This document shows positions 18,451-27,897 of a stretch of DNA of 64,000 bases, in pieces (position 1 is the first letter of the stretch; every line of letters starts with the position of its first letter). The notes under the pieces were generated by a model that saw only the letters and a list, made by a program, of their open reading frames with translations, had not been told where the DNA came from and made no database searches. The stretch is from Paenibacillus sp. YN15. GTDB lineage: Bacteria > Bacillota > Bacilli > Paenibacillales > NBRC-103111. The stretch covers positions 1 through 64,000 of the forward strand of contig NZ_QMFA01000031.1 in NCBI RefSeq assembly GCF_003285005.1. The letters are read 5' to 3'. Position numbers and translations under genes: made by a program.

Positions 18451-18493
18451 AATAGTTTACACCTACTGTACACAACCGGATTCCGCGTGTCAA
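18451..18493 (-). promoter_or_regulatory. nadA promoter with candidate NAD-responsive operator
   Basis: On the minus strand the -35 is TTGACA (18493-18488), the spacer is 17 bases and the -10 is TACAGT (18470-18465). Two GTGTA direct repeats (18475-18471 and 18464-18460) flank the -10. NiaR/NadR-type repressors control nad operons in Firmicutes; that these repeats are the operator is inference. Confidence 0.5.
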
Positions 18494-18518
18494 TGTGAAA
18501 CTGGACTTATTCGGAGGC

Positions 18519-18558
18519 AAAAAAATAAAAACCGGCAGCCTGTGGAGGCTGCCGGTCA
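18519..18558 (-). terminator. Terminator of ftsH
   Basis: On the minus strand a 10-bp hairpin (ACCGGCAGCC / GGCTGCCGGT) is followed by a T-rich run (TTTTATTTTTTT). It separates ftsH from the nad operon. Confidence 0.9.
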
Positions 18559-18564
18559 GACTCG

Positions 18565-20538
<1,974 letters not shown>

Positions 20539-20571
20539 CCCCTACCTCCTCTCATGCGGCACACTTGTTTT

Positions 20572-20601
20572 ATTTTACCACAGCAAGACTTTCTATCACA
20601 A
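20572..20601 (-). promoter_or_regulatory. Candidate sigma-A promoter of ftsH
   Basis: On the minus strand TTGTGA (20601-20596), 18-base spacer, TAAAAT (20577-20572), about 35 bases before the ftsH start and its AGGAGG. Confidence 0.5.
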
Positions 20602-20631
20602 CCGAACCCAAGGAGACCCGGGAGGATGCAA

Positions 20632-21171
20632 TCAGGTGGTGTAAATCTCCGGTTTGAGGATGCCGACAAAGGGGAGATTGCGGTATTTTTCGGCATAATC
20701 CAGCCCGTAGCCCACCACAAAGGCGTCGGGGATGGTGAAGCCCTTCCAGTCCGGCTCCAGGTCCACCGTACGGCGTCCCGGCTTGTCAAACAGAGCCACC
20801 ACGGAGATGGAATTGGCATTGCGGCGCTCCAGCACATCAATCAGGTAGGACAAGGTCAGGCCGCTGTCGATAATGTCCTCGACGATGACCACATTCCGGC
20901 CTTCTACCGGCACATCCAGATCCTTGATAATCTTAACCACGCCGGAGGACTTGGTGGACGCTCCATAGCTGGAAACGGCCATAAAATCCACTTCGCAATG
21001 GACAGTAATGTTCTTGAACAGATCGGCCATAAAAATAAAGGCGCCTTTCAGCACACAGACCAAAAGCGGATTCCGTCCCTCATATTCCTTGCTGATAATT
21101 TCCCCCAGTTCCTTTACCTTCGCCTGAATCTCTTCCTCGGTGTACAATACTTCTTCAATGTCGTTACGCAA
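20632..21171 (-). CDS. hpt: Hypoxanthine-guanine phosphoribosyltransferase
   Basis: Purine salvage: makes IMP and GMP from hypoxanthine or guanine plus PRPP. The 179-residue product has the PRPP loop VVIVEDIIDSGLTLSYL, GAFIFMADL and the C-terminal VGYGLDYAEKYRNLP. It lies between tilS and ftsH exactly as in B. subtilis (hprT), where TilS and HprT are functionally linked. Confidence 0.96.
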   Translation of the reverse strand: MRNDIEEVLYTEEEIQAKVKELGEIISKEYEGRNPLLVCVLKGAFIFMADLFKNITVHCEVDFMAVSSYGASTKSSGVVKIIKDLDVPVEGRNVVIVEDIIDSGLTLSYLIDVLERRNANSISVVALFDKPGRRTVDLEPDWKGFTIPDAFVVGYGLDYAEKYRNLPFVGILKPEIYTT

Positions 21172-21267
21172 AGTTGGCCCTCCTACGTTACATACTATGT
21201 TTCAATCCACACTCCTTATGAGAAGGAGCAACAGCTAGAAAGCTGCAAATCATGCATTGGAATGCTT

Positions 21268-22686
21268 TTACCCATCCGGGGGCGGGCTGTAGCGGAGGCG
21301 GAGGATTTGTTTGGTGTTCTCCGTCACCTTGGCAGCCCCGGCGCGGCGGATTCCCGGTATCCAAAGAATAACGCCGCCGGCATCCGTTACCACCGGCGTG
21401 TGTTCGCGGCGGAAACGGGGCACCTTGTCATCAATGAAGATATCTTTTACTTTTTTGGAGCCGTTTAAACCATCGACTTGCATTCGGTCCCCCGGCCTGC
21501 GGTTGCGGAGCTGCAGGGGAAAAAGCAGTTCCTCCGCATCAAACCGGGCTTCATGGGAACAGGCGGTCTCCGACGCCATGTCCGCTGCCGGCGCCAGGGC
21601 AATCTCCAGCCGCCCTCCCGTTTCCGCCAGAGCAAACTGTCCCGACGCCGCCGGGAGCGGATAAACATAGTCCCGCGGGGCAGCGGAACCCGGCGACCTT
21701 CCCAGCCGGACAGCATCGTATTCCCGGTCCAGACAGATCTTGCCGGAGACCGTCATGCGCCGGTTGGGAGCCCCTTCCTCCAGAAGCGCCAGGCGGATCT
21801 GCTCCACCGCCGCAAAATCAAGATTTTCCGTGGTTCCAAAGAGATAATTTAATATTAGTTTAATGAAACGCCTTTGTAAAGCAACATGGAGACAGGCGAA
21901 GTCCGGTCTGGAAAATCGAACCTCTTCCGGTCCTTGACGAGCCAGCTGCGCAACCGCCCGAACCGCTTCCCCCTCCAAAAAGTCATCGTCTGCGGCGGCT
22001 GTCTCCGCCAGTCTGTTCAAGGCCTGCACCACCGAGGGATTATGCTTCGACAGAAACGGCAGCGTTTCCAACCGGATGCGGTTGCGGGTATACTTGGCGC
22101 AAGCGTTGCTGGAATCCGTCACATAGTCTTCCTGCAGCCGCTCCAGCTCCCGGAGGAGCCGGTTCTTGTCCATACGCAGCAAAGGCCGCACCAGCTTCAA
22201 TCCATCCCGCTCCTGCACAAAAGACATGCCCCCCAAGCCGGAGACTCCCGTTCCCCGCAGGATGCGCATCAGAACCGTCTCCGCCTGATCATCGGCGTGA
22301 TGGGCCAGGGCGATCTTTTCCGCTTGCCAGACTCTGGCCGTGTCGGCAAGAAAGTCATAGCGCAGCCGGCGCGCCGCATCCTGGGAATTGCCACCGTGCT
22401 GCTTCAGATATCCGGGGACATCCAGCTCCCGGTAATAAAAAGGAAGTTCCAGCCGCTCCGCCTGCCGCCGGACAAACTCCGCTTCCCGGGCGGATTCGTC
22501 AGGACGGAAGCCGTGGTTGGCATGGGCCACCGCAAGCCGCCACCCGGCTTCGCCGGAAAGCAAAAAAAGGAGATGCAGAAGCGCAGTGGAGTCGGGTCCG
22601 CCCGAAGCCGCCACCACGATCCGGTCTCCCGGCTCGAAGAGCTTATATTTCACAATGGTCTGCCGTAACTCGCCTGTTACATCCAT
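21268..22686 (-). CDS. tilS: tRNA(Ile)-lysidine synthase
   Basis: Modifies C34 of the CAU-anticodon tRNA-Ile to lysidine, converting both its charging identity and codon reading. The 472-residue product carries the PP-loop AASGGPDSTALLH near the N-terminus, AHANHGFR, ALAHHADDQAETVLMR, and the C-terminal TilS domain with RNRRPGDRM. The ATG at 22686 is preferred over the upstream 17-codon extension, because AAAGGAT lies 9 bases before it and the product then begins like its relatives. Confidence 0.96.
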   Translation of the reverse strand: MDVTGELRQTIVKYKLFEPGDRIVVAASGGPDSTALLHLLFLLSGEAGWRLAVAHANHGFRPDESAREAEFVRRQAERLELPFYYRELDVPGYLKQHGGNSQDAARRLRYDFLADTARVWQAEKIALAHHADDQAETVLMRILRGTGVSGLGGMSFVQERDGLKLVRPLLRMDKNRLLRELERLQEDYVTDSSNACAKYTRNRIRLETLPFLSKHNPSVVQALNRLAETAAADDDFLEGEAVRAVAQLARQGPEEVRFSRPDFACLHVALQRRFIKLILNYLFGTTENLDFAAVEQIRLALLEEGAPNRRMTVSGKICLDREYDAVRLGRSPGSAAPRDYVYPLPAASGQFALAETGGRLEIALAPAADMASETACSHEARFDAEELLFPLQLRNRRPGDRMQVDGLNGSKKVKDIFIDDKVPRFRREHTPVVTDAGGVILWIPGIRRAGAAKVTENTKQILRLRYSPPPDG

Positions 22687-22749
22687 GGAGAATGATCCTT
22701 TCGCTCTGCAGAAAGAAGTTCGCCTTGCCTCCGCCATATCCGGCGGTGC

Positions 22750-23661
22750 TTACCAATAATACCAGACCGTTGCCGCAAAAAGCAACAAGGACGCGGCAAA
22801 ACCCACCTTGATCCACGTGTCCTTGGCCGGTTTGCTGACGGGCTTTGCGCCTCTGCGGCGGAGAACCAGCCTGCGCCAATCCGCTACCGCCTCGCCGGAG
22901 CCGGCGTATCCGCCCCGCAGAGCTTTTTTCAGAAAAGGAAGATATTCCGCACATCCCGGATCTGCGGCGGCTTGCTCCAAAAGCTCCTCGACGCTGCGGT
23001 TCTGCGGCAATATTTCCCGGGAAAACGCCGCTTTGGGGCCTCCGCAAACATGGATGCAAAGGACGGCAAAGGAAAACAGATCATAAGCCGCATCCCCCGT
23101 CCTGTCCCCCGCATTCCAATAGCAGCGGTCATAAATTTCCGTAAACTGCTTGACCGCCTTGCCCAGGGGAGTGACTCCCCCGAAGTCCACCAGCTCCACC
23201 ATGCCATATCCGGACACCAGCACATTTTCCTTCTTCAAGTCTCCGAATAAATAGCCCGTACGGTGCAGCTCCGCCAGCTTTTCCAAGAGCCGCAAGCCAA
23301 TCAGGGGAAACCAGTCCCCTCCTTTGAGGGACAGGTACTTCTGCAGCTGCTGTCCCTCCACGAACCGCATCACATAGAAGGGAACCGTTCTGCCCTGCTC
23401 CTCCCAATCATCCACATCCACAAGGAAGCTGCGGAAAGAGCCCTCCACGCCGGAGAGAATTTTCAGAGTATTGACTTCCGATTGCAGGTCCAGGGTATCG
23501 GAGCCTACCTTCATGGCCAATCTTTCCTGGCCTCTTCTGACCAAATATACTTTGCCGTTGGCGCCCTCGCCCAACACCCGTTCCACCGCATATTCGGTTT
23601 TGTTCCACCTGCCGGCAATCCGCTTCCCCACGGGGAAAACAGGGTTAGACGACATACTCAC
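22750..23661 (-). CDS. Membrane-anchored Ser/Thr protein kinase (YabT/PrkD-like)
   Basis: A 303-residue Hanks-type kinase. The glycine loop is GEGANGKV, the ATP lysine lies in LAMKVG, the catalytic loop reads FGDLKKENVLV (the usual HRD histidine and arginine are replaced, Asp kept) and the metal motif is DFGG. A single TM helix at the very C-terminus (about 285-301) replaces the PASTA region of PrkC. It matches B. subtilis yabT in position, size and C-terminal anchor. YabT acts in sporulation and DNA-damage responses, so a similar role is plausible. It overlaps the yabS-like gene by 17 bases. Start GTG 23661 or ATG 23655. Confidence 0.9.
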   Translation of the reverse strand: MSMSSNPVFPVGKRIAGRWNKTEYAVERVLGEGANGKVYLVRRGQERLAMKVGSDTLDLQSEVNTLKILSGVEGSFRSFLVDVDDWEEQGRTVPFYVMRFVEGQQLQKYLSLKGGDWFPLIGLRLLEKLAELHRTGYLFGDLKKENVLVSGYGMVELVDFGGVTPLGKAVKQFTEIYDRCYWNAGDRTGDAAYDLFSFAVLCIHVCGGPKAAFSREILPQNRSVEELLEQAAADPGCAEYLPFLKKALRGGYAGSGEAVADWRRLVLRRRGAKPVSKPAKDTWIKVGFAASLLLFAATVWYYW

Positions 23662-24367
23662 TTAAACATCCGTCCTTGTCCTCCATCGGCGGCACTGCCG
23701 GTTTGCCCGCCATATAGCGGATGGTTTCCAGAAGCGCCGGTCCGGTTGGGGTAGTACCTCTCATGTTTATTTTATAGAACAAGTTCCGCGCTTTTGCAAG
23801 ATCGGAAGTGAAGCCCAGCTCCATCTGGCATTCCTGCCCCTGCAGGCCGGGGAAGCGGAACACAGCCAGCCGGCTTTGCCCGCCGCGGGCCTTGAGGCTG
23901 GCCATCAGGTCATGCGCCGTCTCCTGAACCGCCAGAAGCTTCGGCTTCATGCTGGCGCTGGCATCCACCAAAAGCGCCACCTCCAGCTCCATCTGGTCGG
24001 ACATATCCTCCACCGCCTGCACCACCAAGCCGCGCTTCTCCGGCTCCAGCTCCGTCAGCCGTCCGCTGCCCCCCAGGATTTGGCGGAGCTCCTGCTCCAC
24101 TACCTGCTGAATAGTGCCTGTTACCGTCTTGCGGGTCATCATCTGCACGGTCCCGGACAGCTGCGCAGACGGAACGATCCGGCTCATGCCGCCGCTCGCC
24201 CGAGCAATCTCGGCAATTTCAGTCGCTCCCAATTCGCCGATTTCCCCTTGGTCGATAACCCCCACCACATGGACCACAATGCCCTCCTGCCTGGCCTGGG
24301 CGGCGGCAATCACCGGATCTACCCCCACATTGGAGCACCCGTCTGTAATCAGGATAATCTGCTTCAT
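23645..24367 (-). CDS. VWA-domain protein (YabS-like)
   Basis: A 240-residue cytoplasmic protein with a von Willebrand A fold; the sequence VALLVDASASMKPK carries the MIDAS pattern DxSxS. A second strand-like ILITDGCSN opens the protein. The frame extends upstream to 24538, but the ATG at 24367 has a good GGGGGAT ribosome site and gives the expected N-terminus. It lies between spoIIE and the kinase, as in B. subtilis yabS. A partnership with the overlapping kinase gene is likely from coupling, but the biochemical role is unknown. Confidence 0.88.
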   Translation of the reverse strand: MKQIILITDGCSNVGVDPVIAAAQARQEGIVVHVVGVIDQGEIGELGATEIAEIARASGGMSRIVPSAQLSGTVQMMTRKTVTGTIQQVVEQELRQILGGSGRLTELEPEKRGLVVQAVEDMSDQMELEVALLVDASASMKPKLLAVQETAHDLMASLKARGGQSRLAVFRFPGLQGQECQMELGFTSDLAKARNLFYKINMRGTTPTGPALLETIRYMAGKPAVPPMEDKDGCLSEYVV

Positions 24368-24386
24368 GTCCCAATCCCCCGTTTCC

Positions 24387-24446
24387 TCGGTCGCTTTAAC
24401 TCTACTGTCTCTAGTATGTCCGATTAATAGAGTGTTTAGACGGAAA
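24387..24446 (-). promoter_or_regulatory. Possible sigma-E-type promoter of yabS-yabT
   Basis: On the minus strand GTCTAAA and CATACTAG are separated by 16 bases, about 40 bases before the yabS start. This resembles the mother-cell sigma-E pattern (-10 CATACANT), but with mismatches and slightly long spacing. Weak call. Confidence 0.25.
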
Positions 24447-24487
24447 GAAGCGGGTTGTTCCAAAAAATTCTTGCCAACTGCGCTGCG

Positions 24488-24526
24488 CCGCAAAAAAACA
24501 GGACCCGGACCGGGCCCTGTTGCGGT
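24488..24526 (-). terminator. Terminator of spoIIE
   Basis: On the minus strand the hairpin AACAGGGCCCGG / CCGGGTCCTGTT is followed by TTTTTG. It ends the spoIIE message before yabS. Confidence 0.88.
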
Positions 24527-24560
24527 ATACGGACACAATAGACCGGCAATGGCAAGAATG

Positions 24561-27053
24561 TCAGCTTACTGTTTTGGGCCGTTCAATCCGGTTGATGCCG
24601 GGCCAGCGGAAGGTAGACCACTCCGGGCGGTAGCGTTCGATCCGGGCCACAATCACCGTCATATCGTCGGAAATTTCTCCCTGCTGCTGTCTGACAATCC
24701 GCTCCAGCAGGCAATCGGCAATATCCTGGGGGCTTTCGGCGGCGATTTCCCCAATGATCCGCTTCATCCACAGCTCCTTGTTCACCGCATAACCCGGCGC
24801 ATCATAGATGCCGTCGGTCATCATAATCAGCACATCGCCGGGCTTCAACTGGGTGCTGATCAGATCCACGTCGATTTCCTGCAATATCCCTACGGGCAGG
24901 TTGTTCCCGGTAATCTGGATCACCTCATTGCCGCGTTTGATAAAGCTGGGGGTGGAGCCGATTTTCATAAAAGTGGTGTCGGCGCTGTACAGGTCGATCA
25001 GAGCCATATCCACCGTGGCGTACATTTCATCGGGTGACCGAAGCAAAAGCACCGAGTTGACGGATTTAATCGCCAGCTTCTCATCCATGCCGGATTGAAG
25101 CAGCTGCTGCAGAATAGTCAGTGCGGTGCTGCTTTCCGCCCGGGCCCGCTCGCCGTTGCCCATGCCGTCGGACAGCGCCACCACAAATTTGCCGTTGCCC
25201 AGCTCCGCCGTGCTGAAGCTGTCGCCGGAGAGCAGGTCGCCGCCCTTGGCTGCCCCGGCAATGCCTGTCTCCACCTCGTACTCCTTGGCCGAGCCGAAGG
25301 TAACGGTGCAGGAGCCGTCTCCCTTTTCCGAGGAAACCTCCTTTTTAACGGCGATATTCTCACCCAATATGTCAGATAATAGCGGAGCAATAATTTTGCG
25401 GCACTCATCGAAGCCCTTGGTATACTGGTGGACAATCTCGATTTCCACATTGCCCTCTTCCAGATTGATCACATCGATGGTCAGAATGGACAGCCCCAGC
25501 CCCTCCAGGGCATTGCGGATTTGCTCCTCCTGAAGGTACAGCTCCTGCCCTTCCCGCTTAATCTCCCGGGCCAGGTCCTCCATCACCTGGGATACGCCCA
25601 CCAGCTGCTCCGAAACCAATTGGCGGCTCTCGAGAATCTGCTTTTTCCACCGCAGATCATGACGGTACAGGGTATATTGCTGCTTCATTACCTCCAGCAC
25701 CTGGTCCGGCCGCTGGCAGGCCTTGCGCCATTCCTGCTGAATATCCTTGCGGGAGAAATGCTCGTTCTGCTCCACGGCCGTCATCATTTCCGTCATGAAC
25801 TTGTAGGTGTCGTAGAACTGCCGGTCCCAGCATTGCTGCTTCTTCCAGCAGAACATGCAGCTTTTGTTGGCCACCGCGTTCATGAAATGGCTGACCTCTT
25901 CCTCCTTTTTCCGCTCTGTGCCTTCCTCCGTCAGCTGGCGGAAGCTTTTGGACAGCTGCTGGAACACCTGGGAAAACTGCTCCACCCGCCCGGCGGTAAT
26001 GTCCCGCACCCGCTTGGCGTATTCGTAATGGCTTTTGATGTTCTCCTGGGTGCCGGGCACGTATTTGGCCAGCACCTTCACCGCCTCCTTGGGCGTCAGC
26101 AGGAACAGTCCCAAGGCCACCAGCGTTTCCCAAGTGGATGCCAGGATAACGGATTGATCTCCCACATAGACCGTGAGAATGGAGCATCCCAGCAGCATCC
26201 CCAGAGCCGCCGCCCACTTGCCGCCTTCCCTTAGCAGCCCCGCCAGCAAACCGGCAAACGCCAGCAGGCTCATTTGGTAGATGGCGTTCATATCCGCCAG
26301 GCTCAGGATCAATCCGGTAATCACGCCTACGGAGGCGCCCAGCGGCGCGCCGCCCACCAACGCGAAGAGGAGAATCAGATAGCGGGAGAACACATGCTCC
26401 ACGGAGACGCCGCCTACCAGCCACCCTACCGTGCCGGTCATCACTGAAGCCAGCAGAATGATCAGGCAGATGATTTCCTCGTGCTTCAAATTGGTCTTTT
26501 TGCGGGATTGGGTCAGCACCGGCACCGCCTGGATAAAAATCAGCGTCAGCACCAGGGACAGCAGCGCCTCCACACCGGTTAACATAAAGCTATACCATGA
26601 AAGGTCAGCATTCATCACATAGGACAGAAGCTGCACCACAAATACCGAGGCAAAGGACATCAGGGGAAGCAGGGAAATATCTGAACGTTCAAATTTTTCC
26701 ACACCCTTCTGAATCAGGACAAATACCAACAGCTCCGTGATCACGTAGCCGGGATGGGCGGCGGGAGAAAAGATGCTTCCCGCTGCCAGAGCCAAACCTA
26801 CCCAGGGCACCAGCTCCCGGCGCACAAACAAAATGACGGCAAAATAAGCAATGGCAAAGGGCGACAGCCTGTCCAAAATAGTGGCGCGGCCCAGCAGAAA
26901 CGCAACCGCTACCAGCAATATGGCCCACTTGCGGATGACCCAGGCTTGTGTCAGACGGTTTTCCAGGAGGAGGGTTTTCAAGCCCTGGGTCATCTTGCGC
27001 GCCTGGGCGGGGATCACTTGTTCCATTCCAATCATCTTGTTTGGCTTTTGCAT
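24561..27053 (-). CDS. spoIIE: Stage II sporulation protein E (SpoIIAA-P phosphatase)
   Basis: Membrane phosphatase that activates sigma-F in the forespore by dephosphorylating SpoIIAA and helps polar septation. The 830-residue product has an N-terminal segment of about 10 TM helices (about 35-320), a central oligomerisation/FtsZ-interaction region and a C-terminal PP2C domain (about 590-820) with VALSDGMGNGERA, VDMALIDLYSADTTFMKIGS and LIMMTDGIYDA carrying metal-binding aspartates. The ATG at 27053 is used; a GTG at 27071 and a TTG at 27062 are alternatives, since the GGTGG ribosome site lies between. Single-gene transcript with a Spo0A-type promoter. Confidence 0.96.
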   Translation of the reverse strand: MQKPNKMIGMEQVIPAQARKMTQGLKTLLLENRLTQAWVIRKWAILLVAVAFLLGRATILDRLSPFAIAYFAVILFVRRELVPWVGLALAAGSIFSPAAHPGYVITELLVFVLIQKGVEKFERSDISLLPLMSFASVFVVQLLSYVMNADLSWYSFMLTGVEALLSLVLTLIFIQAVPVLTQSRKKTNLKHEEIICLIILLASVMTGTVGWLVGGVSVEHVFSRYLILLFALVGGAPLGASVGVITGLILSLADMNAIYQMSLLAFAGLLAGLLREGGKWAAALGMLLGCSILTVYVGDQSVILASTWETLVALGLFLLTPKEAVKVLAKYVPGTQENIKSHYEYAKRVRDITAGRVEQFSQVFQQLSKSFRQLTEEGTERKKEEEVSHFMNAVANKSCMFCWKKQQCWDRQFYDTYKFMTEMMTAVEQNEHFSRKDIQQEWRKACQRPDQVLEVMKQQYTLYRHDLRWKKQILESRQLVSEQLVGVSQVMEDLAREIKREGQELYLQEEQIRNALEGLGLSILTIDVINLEEGNVEIEIVHQYTKGFDECRKIIAPLLSDILGENIAVKKEVSSEKGDGSCTVTFGSAKEYEVETGIAGAAKGGDLLSGDSFSTAELGNGKFVVALSDGMGNGERARAESSTALTILQQLLQSGMDEKLAIKSVNSVLLLRSPDEMYATVDMALIDLYSADTTFMKIGSTPSFIKRGNEVIQITGNNLPVGILQEIDVDLISTQLKPGDVLIMMTDGIYDAPGYAVNKELWMKRIIGEIAAESPQDIADCLLERIVRQQQGEISDDMTVIVARIERYRPEWSTFRWPGINRIERPKTVS

Positions 27054-27167
27054 AATGATCAATTGCACCACCTTAATCAGTTTTCATTGGCAAGCGGCCG
27101 CCGGCTGACAGCGTCTACAAGGGCAACATAGACAATCCCTGGTCGGGAAAGTCGTTAAGTGAACCCT

Positions 27168-27230
27168 ATTATAGAGTGAATCTATCAGAAAGTTTGTCAG
27201 ATTCGGTTGCTAGACCGGAAAAAGTTTCCG
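27168..27230 (-). promoter_or_regulatory. spoIIE promoter: sigma-A hexamers 21 bases apart plus Spo0A-like boxes
   Basis: On the minus strand the -35-like CTGACA (27200-27195) and perfect -10 TATAAT (27173-27168) are 21 bases apart. The Spo0A-dependent spoII promoters of B. subtilis have this abnormal spacing. 0A-box-like sequences TGTCGGA (about 27232-27226) and TGACAAA (27199-27193), each one mismatch from TGNCGAA, lie upstream and over the -35. Confidence 0.7.
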
Positions 27231-27473
27231 ACAGCCCGCGCGAAAGAGCGCTATCCTTTACGGGGTAACGGATTGGGGGAATTGGAGGGCCGGTTGGCTG
27301 CCGCCCTTTCCCCAGCAATCCGCAAAACGTGAGCGCGCGCCGCCGAAAAATGATGTCGATGTAAATCAGTCCGGCTGACGGAACGCCAAGAACTGCAAAA
27401 AAATCATTTTGGCGGGACTGTTGAGGGACTGTTGATCTGCTCAGACAGCCTCTTCTTCCGCATGAAATAACAG

Positions 27474-27873
27474 GGCTGTCCGAAAAGTACGCCAAGGTGA
27501 ATCCATATTCGGCAGAAAGGACCGGGAGATAACGGGTTTTCTGCAGGAAAACCCGCTTCGGAAGCATACGTCTTAGGACAAGCCGAATCTGGCTAACGAA
27601 TCTCTCTCACGCTATTTCGCGAAAACGGGCATGATAAAAAATCTAACGAATCTATATCACGTTATTCGCCGGTTTGAACGCCTTTCGGCGCACATTCGGA
27701 CAAATAGCGATCCTACGATTCGTTAGATTTAAAATATGCTCACATATAGTCAAATAGCGATACCTAGATTCGTTAGAGTTTTCCCATTTTTGAAGCTCTC
27801 AAGACAGCCTTTTTCCGGGAGAGATTGTAGCTTGCTGAATATTTATTCCTCCCATTTGGCTTTTCGGACAGCC
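27474..27873. repeat. 400-bp block bounded by perfect 14-bp inverted repeats
   Basis: GGCTGTCCGAAAAG (27474-27487) and CTTTTCGGACAGCC (27860-27873) bound exactly 400 bases. Inside are four 25-base units. No transposase or ORF of note is inside. The form resembles a miniature inverted-repeat element or a rearranged intergenic repeat. Target-site duplication is not clear. Confidence 0.6.
27593..27776. repeat. Four 25-base CTAACGAATC units, two direct and two inverted, 50-base spacing
   Basis: Copies start with CTAACGAATC and end in CGCTATTT-like sequence: A 27593-27617 and B 27643-27667 on plus, C 27702-27726 and D 27752-27776 on minus. A to B and C to D are each exactly 50 bases apart, with a dyad centre between B and C. 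The seven central bases vary, whereas the ends are conserved. Confidence 0.75.
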
Positions 27874-27897
27874 TGCGTTATAACGGTAAACCTCTCT

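Larger units (their letters stand above)
27072..27897. other. 826-base spoIIE upstream region: spoIIE promoter and repeat block, no gene
   Basis: Contains the spoIIE promoter (27168-27240), a 200-base GC-rich stretch without recognisable genes (including a tandem GGGACTGTTGA pair at about 27413-27434), and the 400-base inverted-repeat block at 27474-27873. A 132-codon minus ORF at 27169-27567 overlaps the promoter and shows no family features, so it is not called. Confidence 0.7.

Noticed and set aside
27169-27567. 132-codon minus-strand ORF upstream of spoIIE
   Set aside because: It overlaps the spoIIE promoter and the left inverted repeat, and has no recognisable family or ribosome site.
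27593-27776. CRISPR array
   Set aside because: There are only four units, two are inverted, the spacers are not unique sequence of equal size in one orientation, and no cas genes are nearby.
27474-27873. Target-site duplication that would prove transposition
   Set aside because: Similar ATAAC strings occur on both sides, but not at symmetric distances from the inverted ends. I cannot claim a duplication.
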